DNA from: an uncultured Adlercreutzia sp.
Lineage (GTDB): Bacteria > Actinomycetota > Coriobacteriia > Coriobacteriales > Eggerthellaceae
Direction: 5' to 3'
NCBI RefSeq assembly: GCF_958431955.1
Contig: NZ_CAUASN010000014.1
Coordinates: 1-64,000, forward strand
DNA: 64,000 bases
In this document: piece by piece, positions 51,405 to 59,279 of the stretch
How positions within the stretch are numbered: the first letter of the stretch is position 1
How the letters are laid out: each line of letters begins with the position of its first letter
The notes under the pieces: generated by a model
The model's database searches: none
What the model was told of the DNA's origin: nothing
The model's input: the letters and a program-made list of their open reading frames with translations, nothing else
Program-made: the position numbers and the translations under genes

Positions 51405-52368
51405 GGGTCAGTCCTTTCTTCGTGAAGCGGATGGCGTCTGCGGGACAGGCGGCGGCGCACTGGCCGCAGCGGGTACACTCGGCCAGGGCCCGGTCGCCCA
51501 GATCTTCCGCCGGATCGATGAACTCGGGGCAGGCGGCGGCGCACACGGTGCAGGGCGTGCCGTCCTTGCGCAGGCAGAGTCCGCGGTCGATCTTGGGACG
51601 CGTGGTCTTGTTGAAGTTGGCCACGAGTGACATGAGGGCGCTGATGGGGCAGAAACGATGGCACCATTTCCGCAGCAGGGTGAGTTCGGCTACGATGATG
51701 AGGGGAAACACGATGAGGTCCACGGTGGGCTCGTTGAATCCGACGAGACGGTAGAGGGCGATGGCCGTGGCGAAGGTGAGGCCTACCGGGCAGATGAGGC
51801 AGAACACGGGAAACCCGCAGATCGCCGCCGACAGAAGGGAGCCTCCGAGCACCACGTGGCGTCCGTCCACCTTCGCGAACCGTCGCTTGGCGGCGCCATC
51901 GGAGGGGGCGAGGGGCTTTTCGCCGCAGCCCGCGCAGTCGGCGCAGGCTGCCAGGCGCCCGCTCACGTGCTGAGCCGCCTCGATGCGCGCCGCCTTATCG
52001 GTCTCGCGGCGCTTCTTTCCCGATAGGAACCGGTCGAGCGGCGGGATGGGGCACACCCAGCTGCAGAGAGCCTTGCCCACGAGCAGCACCGCCGCAGCGG
52101 CCACGGCCAGGATGATTACGGCTCGCGCCACGAAGGTCCCGACGCCGAAGAGCGATTCCAGCGCGCCGAGGGGGCAGACCGCTGCGATGGAATCGTAACC
52201 CACCGAGCAGAGGGTGCCCGAGCCGATGCCGGCTGCCAGGCCGATGGCGAGAAGGGCGAACACGATGCCCGGGGCGTACCGGCGCACACGGCTCACCTTC
52301 GAGCGGCCGCCCTCCTCCGGCTGCGTGGAAATCTCGGCGCCGTTCCCGGGGGTTGTCGACTTAGCCAT
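51391..52368 (-). CDS. NapH-type membrane quinol dehydrogenase, locus 2
   Basis: A 325-residue membrane iron-sulfur protein with the NapH motif series: CPLGALESLFG, CSWVCPIPP, a loop with CADCAGCG, CLICPVG, KWCHRFCPISALMSLV and C-terminal ferredoxin motifs CTVCAAACPEF and CTRCGQCAAACPADAI. It is a paralogue of the locus 1 protein at 35960. The frame is open to 52617, but the ATG at 52368 is chosen by the 8-base overlap with the upstream napG-like gene and by length. It feeds electrons from menaquinol to the NapG-like protein. Confidence 0.88.
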   Translation of the reverse strand: MAKSTTPGNGAEISTQPEEGGRSKVSRVRRYAPGIVFALLAIGLAAGIGSGTLCSVGYDSIAAVCPLGALESLFGVGTFVARAVIILAVAAAAVLLVGKALCSWVCPIPPLDRFLSGKKRRETDKAARIEAAQHVSGRLAACADCAGCGEKPLAPSDGAAKRRFAKVDGRHVVLGGSLLSAAICGFPVFCLICPVGLTFATAIALYRLVGFNEPTVDLIVFPLIIVAELTLLRKWCHRFCPISALMSLVANFNKTTRPKIDRGLCLRKDGTPCTVCAAACPEFIDPAEDLGDRALAECTRCGQCAAACPADAIRFTKKGLTRENR

Positions 52369-53026
52369 GCCACACCTCCACATTGATGCCGCGCTTGTTG
52401 CTGGCGTCGTAGTTGCGGTAGGCGCTCGTGGGGCAAACGTACTCGCAGGCGCCGCAGCCGTTGCAGCGCTTTTCGTCCACCACCAGGCGCCCGTTCTCGT
52501 CCAGGGACAGGGCGTCCCACTCGCAGGCATCGATGCAGGGCGCATTGCACGTGCCCGAGATGCCGTACAGCTGGCACTCGGCTTCGTCCACCACGGCCAT
52601 GCCGATCTTGTCCACATAAGGATCGAAAGCCGTAAGCGCCCCGGTGGGGCAGGCAGCGATGCAGCGGAAGGCGCCGTCGCACATGTCGCAGTAGCCCTCG
52701 CGGAAGTCCATGATCGGCAGCCGCGCTCCGATCATGCCGGGGGCGAGCCCCTCCACGCCGATGGCAGCAAGCGGGCAGGCCGCCCGGCAGCGGTCGCAGC
52801 GGATGCACGCGCCCCAGAACTGGTCGGCGTCCTGGCCTCCCGGCGGTCGCAGACGGTCGGTCTCGCCGCCGAAGGCCACGGTGGCGCCCCCGAAAGCCAG
52901 AAGCCCTGCGGCCATCGCGGCCCCGCCGATGAGCGATCGGCGGCTGAGGCCCGGCCTTTGAGGGCGTGCCGCTCCGCCATCCTCTTGGAGGCTCGTGGCG
53001 GAATCCGTTTTCTCCCTCGTTTTCAC
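52361..53026 (-). CDS. NapG/MauM-type ferredoxin, locus 2
   Basis: A 221-residue protein with a TAT-like signal LSRRSLIGGAAMAAG (near residue 28) and four cysteine groups: CIRCDRCRAACP, CDMCDGAFRCIAACPTG, CNAPCIDACEW (preceded by CQLYGISGT) and CNGCGACEYVCPTSAY. It is the first gene of the locus 2 operon, in the order napG, napH, winged-helix, catalytic, ferredoxin, anchor, torD. Its 3' end overlaps the next gene by 8 bases. It is transcribed away from the LuxR gene at 53255. Confidence 0.88.
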   Translation of the reverse strand: MKTREKTDSATSLQEDGGAARPQRPGLSRRSLIGGAAMAAGLLAFGGATVAFGGETDRLRPPGGQDADQFWGACIRCDRCRAACPLAAIGVEGLAPGMIGARLPIMDFREGYCDMCDGAFRCIAACPTGALTAFDPYVDKIGMAVVDEAECQLYGISGTCNAPCIDACEWDALSLDENGRLVVDEKRCNGCGACEYVCPTSAYRNYDASNKRGINVEVWHG

Positions 53027-53095
53027 GTTCTCCCCATTCCTCGTCTCTTCATCTTTCCCTGCGCCCTTATCGGCGCGGGGAATCTGCTACACTTC

Positions 53096-53132
53096 CGGGA
53101 GGCTCATCCACTCGTCAAAGCCGAGCCTCCCG
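53096..53132. promoter_or_regulatory. Perfect inverted repeat in the divergent control region of locus 2
   Basis: CGGGAGGCTC (53096-53105) and GAGCCTCCCG (53123-53132) form a perfect 10-bp inverted repeat with a 17-base spacer, between the locus 2 operon and the divergent LuxR gene. It could be an operator for the LuxR protein or a leader hairpin of the minus-strand operon. It is followed on the plus strand by TTGACG, a -35-like hexamer at 53134-53139. Confidence 0.5.
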
Positions 53133-53254
53133 TTGACGTTTAGATTAGGGGCTGAATCGGGCGCTGAACATTCTTCGAAGCGCTGTAAATTGCGATAAGC
53201 GGTTCTCCACTAAAACGCTTAGGGATTGTGTTTTCGCAGGTGAAAAGAGGGGTA

Positions 53255-54820
53255 ATGGTTGGAGTGGAAAAAGATGCATCAAAGAGGGGGAGCGCGCCCG
53301 ATCTGTCGAGTCAGGTGACCGAGAGTCTCTTCCCTGTGCGCTTTCTGGGGTTCGGGTTCTTCTGGGCATGGCTCCTTTTGGCGGGAGTGACCCCTTCTCC
53401 GCTCATCGGAGCCCCGCTCTGCTTCGCGGATGCTCCCTTTGAGATGGTCGAGCTGTCGGTGCGGGCGCTGGTGCTTGCGGCGGTGCTCGTTGCCTCTCGA
53501 CAGCTGGCCTCCGTCGCCGGGCAGCGCGGGCTGCTCGTGCTCGGGGTTGCGGCAAGTGCCGTGGCGGCCCCGCTCGTGCTCGCTGTGGGAGGTGCTGGCG
53601 CGGCTTCGATAGCGGCCGTGGCGGCCGCTATCGGTGAAGTATGCATGTTCCTGCTGTGGCTTTGCTTTTTCGGGTATATGAAGGTGGGGGAGACCTTCGT
53701 CCTGCTTGTGGGATCCTATGCTATCGGCTCGGTGCTCTTCCTTTTGACGGCGGCGCTGGGCTACAACGCCGTGGCGGCCGCATCGGTGCTGTTTCCCGCG
53801 CTGTCGGGAACGGCCTTTGTGCTCTCCCAGCGTCTTATGAAGGCGCGAACGGGCGAGGAGCTATTTGTCGAGGAGGCAATTCTAGGTGAGGGCGCCCAAG
53901 AGGTGGAGAAGGCCATGGAACTGCCGCCCGACGTTGCGGCCCCTCGCCATGGCGCAGCGGGCGGCAAGGAGAGTCCCGTGTGCCAAAAGGCACGCATTGG
54001 CGCGGCGCTTGCCTTGTACTCGTTCTCCTTCTCCCTCTCCTGCGGCATTTCGCTGTTCGGTGGAGAGGGGATGATCGGGGCCTTCACGGTGGAGCCGGCG
54101 GCTATGATCGTGCTGGGAGTTATCTGCGCCGCCTTCTTCAAATTCGATCATCAGCCTGATCGGCCCTACAAGCTCTATCGGGCTGTTGCCCCGCTCATCG
54201 GGACTGGTTTTCTGTTGATGGCCGTCTCGCCCCTTCCCGACGAGGTGGGCGGCTTCTGCGTTGCCTTGGGTTACGTGCTCTTCGAATTGCTGGTTCTCAA
54301 CGACTGCTGCAATATCGTGAAAGCCAACGATGCGTCGCTCCTGCGCGTGATGGCGGCGGCGCGGCTGGCTATCACGCTGGGAATGTTCCTGGGCTGGCTG
54401 ACGGCGTTTGCCTGCGCTTCTTTGGTAGGCGTGGCGGAAAGCGTCTCGAGTTTGGTGACCCTGGGGTTGTTCGCTGCGCTGATTTCCGTCTCGTTAGTGT
54501 TTACTGAGCACGATAGGGCCTCCTTCGCTGCCGTTGCCGACGACCGCGCCCTGTCTGAAGGCGCGTTGGCGGGACCCACCCGCGAGGAGGCGTTTGCCGC
54601 CTTCTCCGAGGAGCGGGGGCTTTCCCGGCGCGAAGCCGAGGTTGCTTCCTATCTGCTTGCGGGGCGCACGACGAGCTTCGCTGCAGAGAAGCTGTTCATT
54701 GCTGAGTCTACGGTGCGCGCTCATGTGCACAGCATCTACCGGAAGTGCGGCGTGCACTCCCGCATGGAGCTTATGGACGCTTTTGATGAATGCTGGTCGT
54801 CCAAGGCCTCGGATCTTTAG
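53255..54820 (+). CDS. Membrane-bound LuxR-type regulator divergent from locus 2
   Basis: A 521-residue protein. About 12 membrane helices lie between residues 30 and 435, with a cytoplasmic loop around 205-240. A C-terminal LuxR helix-turn-helix reads LSRREAEVASYLLAGRTTSFAAEKL and then STVRAHVHSIYRKCGVHSRMEL. It has the same plan as the regulator at 21313 but no long low-complexity linker. The frame is open from a GTG at 53228; the ATG at 53255 is preferred because AAAAGAGGGG lies just upstream. The divergent arrangement makes it the probable regulator of the locus 2 operon. Confidence 0.87.
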   Translation: MVGVEKDASKRGSAPDLSSQVTESLFPVRFLGFGFFWAWLLLAGVTPSPLIGAPLCFADAPFEMVELSVRALVLAAVLVASRQLASVAGQRGLLVLGVAASAVAAPLVLAVGGAGAASIAAVAAAIGEVCMFLLWLCFFGYMKVGETFVLLVGSYAIGSVLFLLTAALGYNAVAAASVLFPALSGTAFVLSQRLMKARTGEELFVEEAILGEGAQEVEKAMELPPDVAAPRHGAAGGKESPVCQKARIGAALALYSFSFSLSCGISLFGGEGMIGAFTVEPAAMIVLGVICAAFFKFDHQPDRPYKLYRAVAPLIGTGFLLMAVSPLPDEVGGFCVALGYVLFELLVLNDCCNIVKANDASLLRVMAAARLAITLGMFLGWLTAFACASLVGVAESVSSLVTLGLFAALISVSLVFTEHDRASFAAVADDRALSEGALAGPTREEAFAAFSEERGLSRREAEVASYLLAGRTTSFAAEKLFIAESTVRAHVHSIYRKCGVHSRMELMDAFDECWSSKASDL

Positions 54821-54880
54821 GTCGCCTTCGGGCTCGCTCTGGTAGTCGCCCAACGTCGATTCTCCGGGGAGTGCTCTTTT

Positions 54881-55145
54881 TTTTCGCGCGAATTGGCTTG
54901 GTTTGAACGGTTTTGTGACGCAAAACGCCGCCCCGGCGCTCGTCGAGAGCAGTCGGGGTGGCGTTTTCCCAGGTCGCTCATTTTGCAGGTGGCGAGTTTG
55001 CCGCCCGCTGGTCACAAAACCGTGTTTTCCAAGCCAAAAACGCGCCTATGCGCTACACTCTTCCCAGCAGAACGCGGCGGAAGTGCCGTTGCGCGGCCCG
55101 AGCGCCGCGCCCATGCGCTTCCGTATCTACGCTGCCTGCGGCTGC
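54881..55145 (+). repeat. Inverted-repeat element C, copy 2 (TTTTCCCAG family)
   Basis: Near-identical copy of 45242-45506 with the same arms, inner stem and TTTTCCCAGGTCG core. At its right end it carries CTACGCTGCCTGCGGCTGC, the complement of the last codons and stop of the locus 2 torD gene, though there is no torD gene here. It fills most of the 374-base gap between the LuxR gene and the MFS gene and ends 49 bases before the MFS start. Confidence 0.9.
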
Positions 55146-55194
55146 CTTCCCGGTTCTGCCGCGTTCCACGGTACGAACTCGAGAGAGGAAGGGC

Positions 55195-56574
55195 ATGCGC
55201 ACCCCGTCTTTGGCTCCGCTGCTGGCCGTGTTCTACGGCTGCGGCTTTCTGGCCGGTTTCAACGAGAATCTGGTGAACATGGCGCTTGTGGCCATCATGG
55301 GCGACTTCGCGGTGGATGCCGTGACGGCGCAGTGGCTCGTGACGGGCTACATGATCGCGGTGACTGTGGTGGTCACCTGCATGGCGTATCTGTACCGGCG
55401 TCTGCCCATGCGCACGCTGTTCTTCGCCGCCTCGGCCTTAAGCATCGCGGGCTCTGTGGGCGGCCTTGTCGCCCCCAACTTTGCGATCCTTCTGGTGGCG
55501 CGTCTCGTGCAGGCGGTGGGCACCGGCGTGTTCATCCCGCTTATGATGAACGTCATCGTCGATCGGGTGCCCCACGAGAAAATGGGCACCTACCTGGCCG
55601 TGGGCTCGGCCATGATCACCGTGGGGCCGGCCACCGCGCCCATCGTGACCGGTTTCATGGTAAGCGGCCTGGGCTGGCGCAGCGTGTTTCTCGTGCCGCT
55701 GGTCGCCGCGGTGCTTCTTGTGGTTGCGGGCGCCTTCGTGGTGCGCGATGGGCGCGAGCCGGCTACCGGTCGCTTCGACGTGCCCTCGGCGCTGCTTGTG
55801 GCCCTCGGCGTGACGCTGCTGTCGGTGGGCCTGTCGGAAGTGGCCTTGTATCCGCCGGTGGGAGCGGCCGCACTCGCGGGCTCGGCGGCGGCCCTCGGCG
55901 CCTTCGCGTGGCGCCAGGAGAAGCTGCCCCGGCCGCTCGTGTCGCTCGCGCCGTTGCATCGCCGGGTGTTCTGGCCGGCGGCCGTGCTCGTGATGATCAC
56001 CATGATGACCTACTTCTCGCTGTCGGTGATGGCGCCGCTGTACTTCGAAGAGGCCGCCGGCCTTCCCGCCAGCACGGCGGGCCTGCTCATGGTGGCGCCG
56101 GTGCTGGCGAACGCGAGCGCGGCGGTGGTGGCCGGGCGCGTGCTCGACCGTCGCGGGGAATGGCCCGTGCTGCCCTTGGGGCTTGGCCTGGCAACAGCGG
56201 GGCTCGTCGCGACCATTGCCGGCGCGCTTGTCGGTTCGGTGGCGGTGGCGACGGCCGGCATCTTCTTTGGCTACCTGGGTACGGGCATGGTGCTCTCGCC
56301 GGCCCAGACGGCGGGGTTGCGCCGCTTGCCCGATGAGCTGAACTCCCATGGCGTCACCCTCATGTCCATGGCTGTGCAGCTGTCGGCATGTCTGGGGCCG
56401 GCCACCTACATCGGCGTCATGAGCGCCGCCACGGCCGGCGCAGCGGCCGCCGGTGCTCCTGCGGCCCAGGCGAGCGCCGAGGGCTTCGCCTGCGCCATGG
56501 CCGTTGCCGCCGTCGTGGCCGCCTGCGGCTTCGCATCCGCCATTGCCTACGCCCGCTTCATGCGCCGGGCATAA
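55195..56574 (+). CDS. MFS multidrug-type exporter (DHA2 family)
   Basis: A 459-residue integral membrane protein with 14 predicted helices. It has the DHA2-type start VFYGCGFLAGFNENLVNMAL, the QWLVTGYMIAVTVVV segment, and motif C-like GSAMITVGPATAPIVTGFMV, which marks drug/proton antiporters. GAGAGGAAGGG precedes the ATG at 55195. It stands alone. The substrate is unknown; drug, bile-salt or metabolite efflux are the usual roles. Confidence 0.85.
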   Translation: MRTPSLAPLLAVFYGCGFLAGFNENLVNMALVAIMGDFAVDAVTAQWLVTGYMIAVTVVVTCMAYLYRRLPMRTLFFAASALSIAGSVGGLVAPNFAILLVARLVQAVGTGVFIPLMMNVIVDRVPHEKMGTYLAVGSAMITVGPATAPIVTGFMVSGLGWRSVFLVPLVAAVLLVVAGAFVVRDGREPATGRFDVPSALLVALGVTLLSVGLSEVALYPPVGAAALAGSAAALGAFAWRQEKLPRPLVSLAPLHRRVFWPAAVLVMITMMTYFSLSVMAPLYFEEAAGLPASTAGLLMVAPVLANASAAVVAGRVLDRRGEWPVLPLGLGLATAGLVATIAGALVGSVAVATAGIFFGYLGTGMVLSPAQTAGLRRLPDELNSHGVTLMSMAVQLSACLGPATYIGVMSAATAGAAAAGAPAAQASAEGFACAMAVAAVVAACGFASAIAYARFMRRA

Positions 56575-56700
56575 AACTGCGCAGCCGCGGCGGCCCCGGC
56601 CTCCGTTGCCGCCTCCCTCGAATGCGCGGTCGTGCGGCTTTCAGTCCAGTGTGCCGCGGAAGCCTCTGGCGGGGCCGTCGTGTCGCCTTGCCGCAATAAA

Positions 56701-56737
56701 AGGACAATAATTTCCCTGTCCTCAATTAAGGTATGCT
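56701..56737 (+). promoter_or_regulatory. Inverted repeat and -10 ahead of the heme-kinase operon
   Basis: In the 324-base gap after the MFS gene, AGGACA (56701-56706) and TGTCCT (56717-56722) form an inverted repeat with a 10-base AT-rich spacer. TATGCT at 56732-56737 is a possible -10, which would place the repeat over the -35 region. The rest of the gap is GC-rich and shows no gene. Transcript leader to the ATG at 56899 would be about 155 bases. Confidence 0.5.
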
Positions 56738-56898
56738 AATGAGGTTAAGGGGGCGGCTGCCCTTTCGGAGCCGCCGTGCGAAGAAGTCGCTGCGCAAGGT
56801 TGCTGTCGTGCAAGGCCGCACAACGGGAGCGCTTGAAGTCGGCGGTGCGGATGCCGGCTGCGGAACGGCAACGCGGAAGAGGAGCGGGAGGGGGCGTT

Positions 56899-58416
56899 AT
56901 GGCCGGGACCAGGCGGGGCCATCAGCGGCTTTCCTGGTGGCTGACGGCAGTGCTCGTCGCTGCGTTGCTTGCCGTTATTGGCATATACTCGCTGTGGAGC
57001 GCCGCCGACCAGCGCGAGGCGAGCGAGGCGAAGGTGCTCGGCGAGGCGCGGCTGCTGGCCCAGCAGATGAGCGCCGCATGGGATTACATCGACTCGGCCC
57101 AGGATGCCATCAACTACAACCATGACGGCCGCTACGACTTCAAGGGCGTGTACTGCTCGGTAGCGGGCAAGTCCATCGCGCGCATCTTCACCCAGAGCAC
57201 CGATTGCGTGGTGCGCTATACCCGCGAGAACCCGCGCACGGGTCCCGACGCCCCTGATGCCTTCGAGGCGGCAGCGCTGGCGGCCTTCGAGGAAGGCGCC
57301 GAGGAATACTATGCCGTCACCACCGTGGACGACGCCTCCACCTTCCGCTATTGCAAGGCCATACCCGTGAAGCACGGTTGTCTTACCTGCCACGGCGAGC
57401 CGGCGGGCGAGCTTGACGAGACCGGCTTTCCGCGGGAAGGGTACGCGCTGGGCGACCTGGCCGGGGCTGTGAGCCTCTCCATTCCCATGGAGGTGTACGA
57501 GGCCGAGGCCCGCGAACGCACGATGGCCAATGTGGGGCTGTTCGGGGCGCTCGCAGCGGTCATCGTGGCGGTGGCCGTGGCGGTGAACGGCGCGCTGCGC
57601 CGTCAAGGCCGGCAGATGGAGGCCATGAACGACAAGTTGGAGGAGGCCAACGGGCACCTGGCGCGCATGAACGATGCGCTTCGGCAGGAAAGCGAGTACA
57701 AGTCCACCTTCCTTGCCACCATGAGCCACGAGCTGCGCACGCCGCTCGCCTCCACCATCGCGCTCGTGGACGTATGGGAGCGCGATGCCGAAGATGCTCG
57801 CCAGGCCGATCGCGCCCTCATGGGGGAGATTCGCCGCAACAGCGCCGGGCTGCTCGCCACGATCAACAACACGCTCGACGCTGCCAGCCTGGAGGCGGGG
57901 CGCTATCGAGTGGATATCGAGCCGCTCGACGTGCTGGACGTGGTGAACGCGGTTGAGCAGACGGTGCGGCCGCTGGCGGATGAGAAGCACGTGGCCTTCG
58001 CCTCGTCCATCGATGCGGATTTCCCGCTGGTGCTCACCGATCCGTCCATTGTGCACAAGGTGCTGATGAACCTGCTGTCCAATGCGGTGAAGTTCACCGA
58101 TGTCGAGGGGGCGGTGAGCTTGTCCGTGAGTTTGGAGGACGGCTCGGCTGCGGCTGATCCGTGCGAGGCCGTGCTGTCTATCGAGGTGTCCGACACGGGC
58201 ATCGGCATTCCGGAAGAGGAGCTGGCGACGATCTTCGAGCGATTCCGCCAGGCCGATTCGTCGATATCGCGGCGCTATGGCGGCAGCGGCTTGGGGCTCG
58301 CCCTCGTGCGCGAGATGGCCGAGCTGCTCGGGGGCAGCGCGGAAGTGGAGAGCTCGGTGGGGGTCGGGAGCGTGTTTCGCGTGCGCATTCCCTGTCGGAT
58401 AATGGAGGAGCGATGA
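56899..58416 (+). CDS. Histidine kinase with DUF3365-type CxxCH sensor domain
   Basis: A 505-residue membrane kinase. Two helices (about 13-33 and 210-232) enclose an external domain with YNYNHDGRYDFKG-like DUF3365/Tll0287 features and KHGCLTCHGEP (Cys161, Cys164, His165), a c-type heme attachment motif. A coiled-coil linker leads to the phospho-acceptor ATMSHELRTPLASTIAL (His277), N box LMNLLSNAVKFTD and G boxes DTGIGIPEEELA and GGSGLGLALVREMA. The ATG at 56899 is chosen from the GGGAGGGGG site and the position of helix 1. Its stop overlaps the regulator start (ATGA). It probably senses redox state, gas or nitrogen oxide through heme, and may control the cytochrome at 59280. Confidence 0.87.
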   Translation: MAGTRRGHQRLSWWLTAVLVAALLAVIGIYSLWSAADQREASEAKVLGEARLLAQQMSAAWDYIDSAQDAINYNHDGRYDFKGVYCSVAGKSIARIFTQSTDCVVRYTRENPRTGPDAPDAFEAAALAAFEEGAEEYYAVTTVDDASTFRYCKAIPVKHGCLTCHGEPAGELDETGFPREGYALGDLAGAVSLSIPMEVYEAEARERTMANVGLFGALAAVIVAVAVAVNGALRRQGRQMEAMNDKLEEANGHLARMNDALRQESEYKSTFLATMSHELRTPLASTIALVDVWERDAEDARQADRALMGEIRRNSAGLLATINNTLDAASLEAGRYRVDIEPLDVLDVVNAVEQTVRPLADEKHVAFASSIDADFPLVLTDPSIVHKVLMNLLSNAVKFTDVEGAVSLSVSLEDGSAAADPCEAVLSIEVSDTGIGIPEEELATIFERFRQADSSISRRYGGSGLGLALVREMAELLGGSAEVESSVGVGSVFRVRIPCRIMEER

Positions 58417-59123
58417 GCTTGAATGTGATGGTGGCCGACGACGACGCCAGCATGCGCCGCCTCGTGCAGACGGTGTGCGCGGAGGCGGGCTTCGAGTGCT
58501 GTGCCGCGGCGGGCGGGGAAGAGGCGCTGGAGCTGTTCCAGCGCGCGTGGCCCGATGTGGTGGTGCTCGATGTGATGATGCCGAAGGTGGACGGCTTCGA
58601 GGTGTGTCGCCGCATTCGCGAGATTGACGAGAACGTGCCGGTGCTGTTCCTCTCGGCGCGGGACGGCATTATCGACAAGCGCATCGGCTTCTCGTTCGGC
58701 GGGGATGACTACCTGGTGAAGCCCTTCAACGAGGAAGAGCTCGTCATGCGCATTGAGGCGCTGGTGCGCCGCAGCCGCCGCGGGCGCGCAGAGGGTGCCG
58801 GGGCAGCCGGATTGCAGCGCCCCGAGCGCTTCACCGTGGGGCCTTTCACCTTCGACTCCGTTCGTCACGAGGTGTTGAAGGGCGACGACTTGGTCGTGCT
58901 CACACCCAAGGAGTTTCAGCTGCTGTACCACTTGGCGAGTCATCCCGGAGCCGTGATGGGCAAAGCCGAGCTCATTGAGGAGCTGTGGGGCGAGGAATAC
59001 CTGGACGGCGCCATCTCCATTGCCGTGTACGTGCGCAAAATTCGCGAGAAGATCGAGGAGAACCCCGCCAAGCCCGCCTACCTGAAGACGGTTTGGGGCG
59101 TGGGGTACTCGTTCGAGGCGTGA
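58413..59123 (+). CDS. OmpR-family response regulator of the heme-sensor system
   Basis: A 236-residue regulator. The receiver has MVADDDASMRRLVQ, the phospho-acceptor Asp in VVVLDVMMPKVDG and Lys in LVKPFNEEEL. The winged helix has LTPKEFQLLYHLASHPGAVM and IAVYVRKIREKI with the ending TVWGVGYSFEA. The start overlaps the kinase stop by 4 bases. The cytochrome gene 157 bases downstream is the natural first target. GGAATA (59240-59245) and TATTCC (59253-59258) form an inverted repeat in that gap which could be its site or that of another regulator. Confidence 0.92.
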   Translation: MSLNVMVADDDASMRRLVQTVCAEAGFECCAAAGGEEALELFQRAWPDVVVLDVMMPKVDGFEVCRRIREIDENVPVLFLSARDGIIDKRIGFSFGGDDYLVKPFNEEELVMRIEALVRRSRRGRAEGAGAAGLQRPERFTVGPFTFDSVRHEVLKGDDLVVLTPKEFQLLYHLASHPGAVMGKAELIEELWGEEYLDGAISIAVYVRKIREKIEENPAKPAYLKTVWGVGYSFEA

Positions 59124-59279
59124 GGGCTTTCGGCGTATCCGCCGGCCGTTCTGGGCCAGCTTGGAGTCAATCGCAATAGTTTCGCAATAAAACGGCAAGG
59201 CGGTCTTTATGGCTCCGCGCGGAGGCGCCGGGTAAAGTGGGAATATCGTTGGTATTCCTATCAAGAGGAGGAGAGGAAG

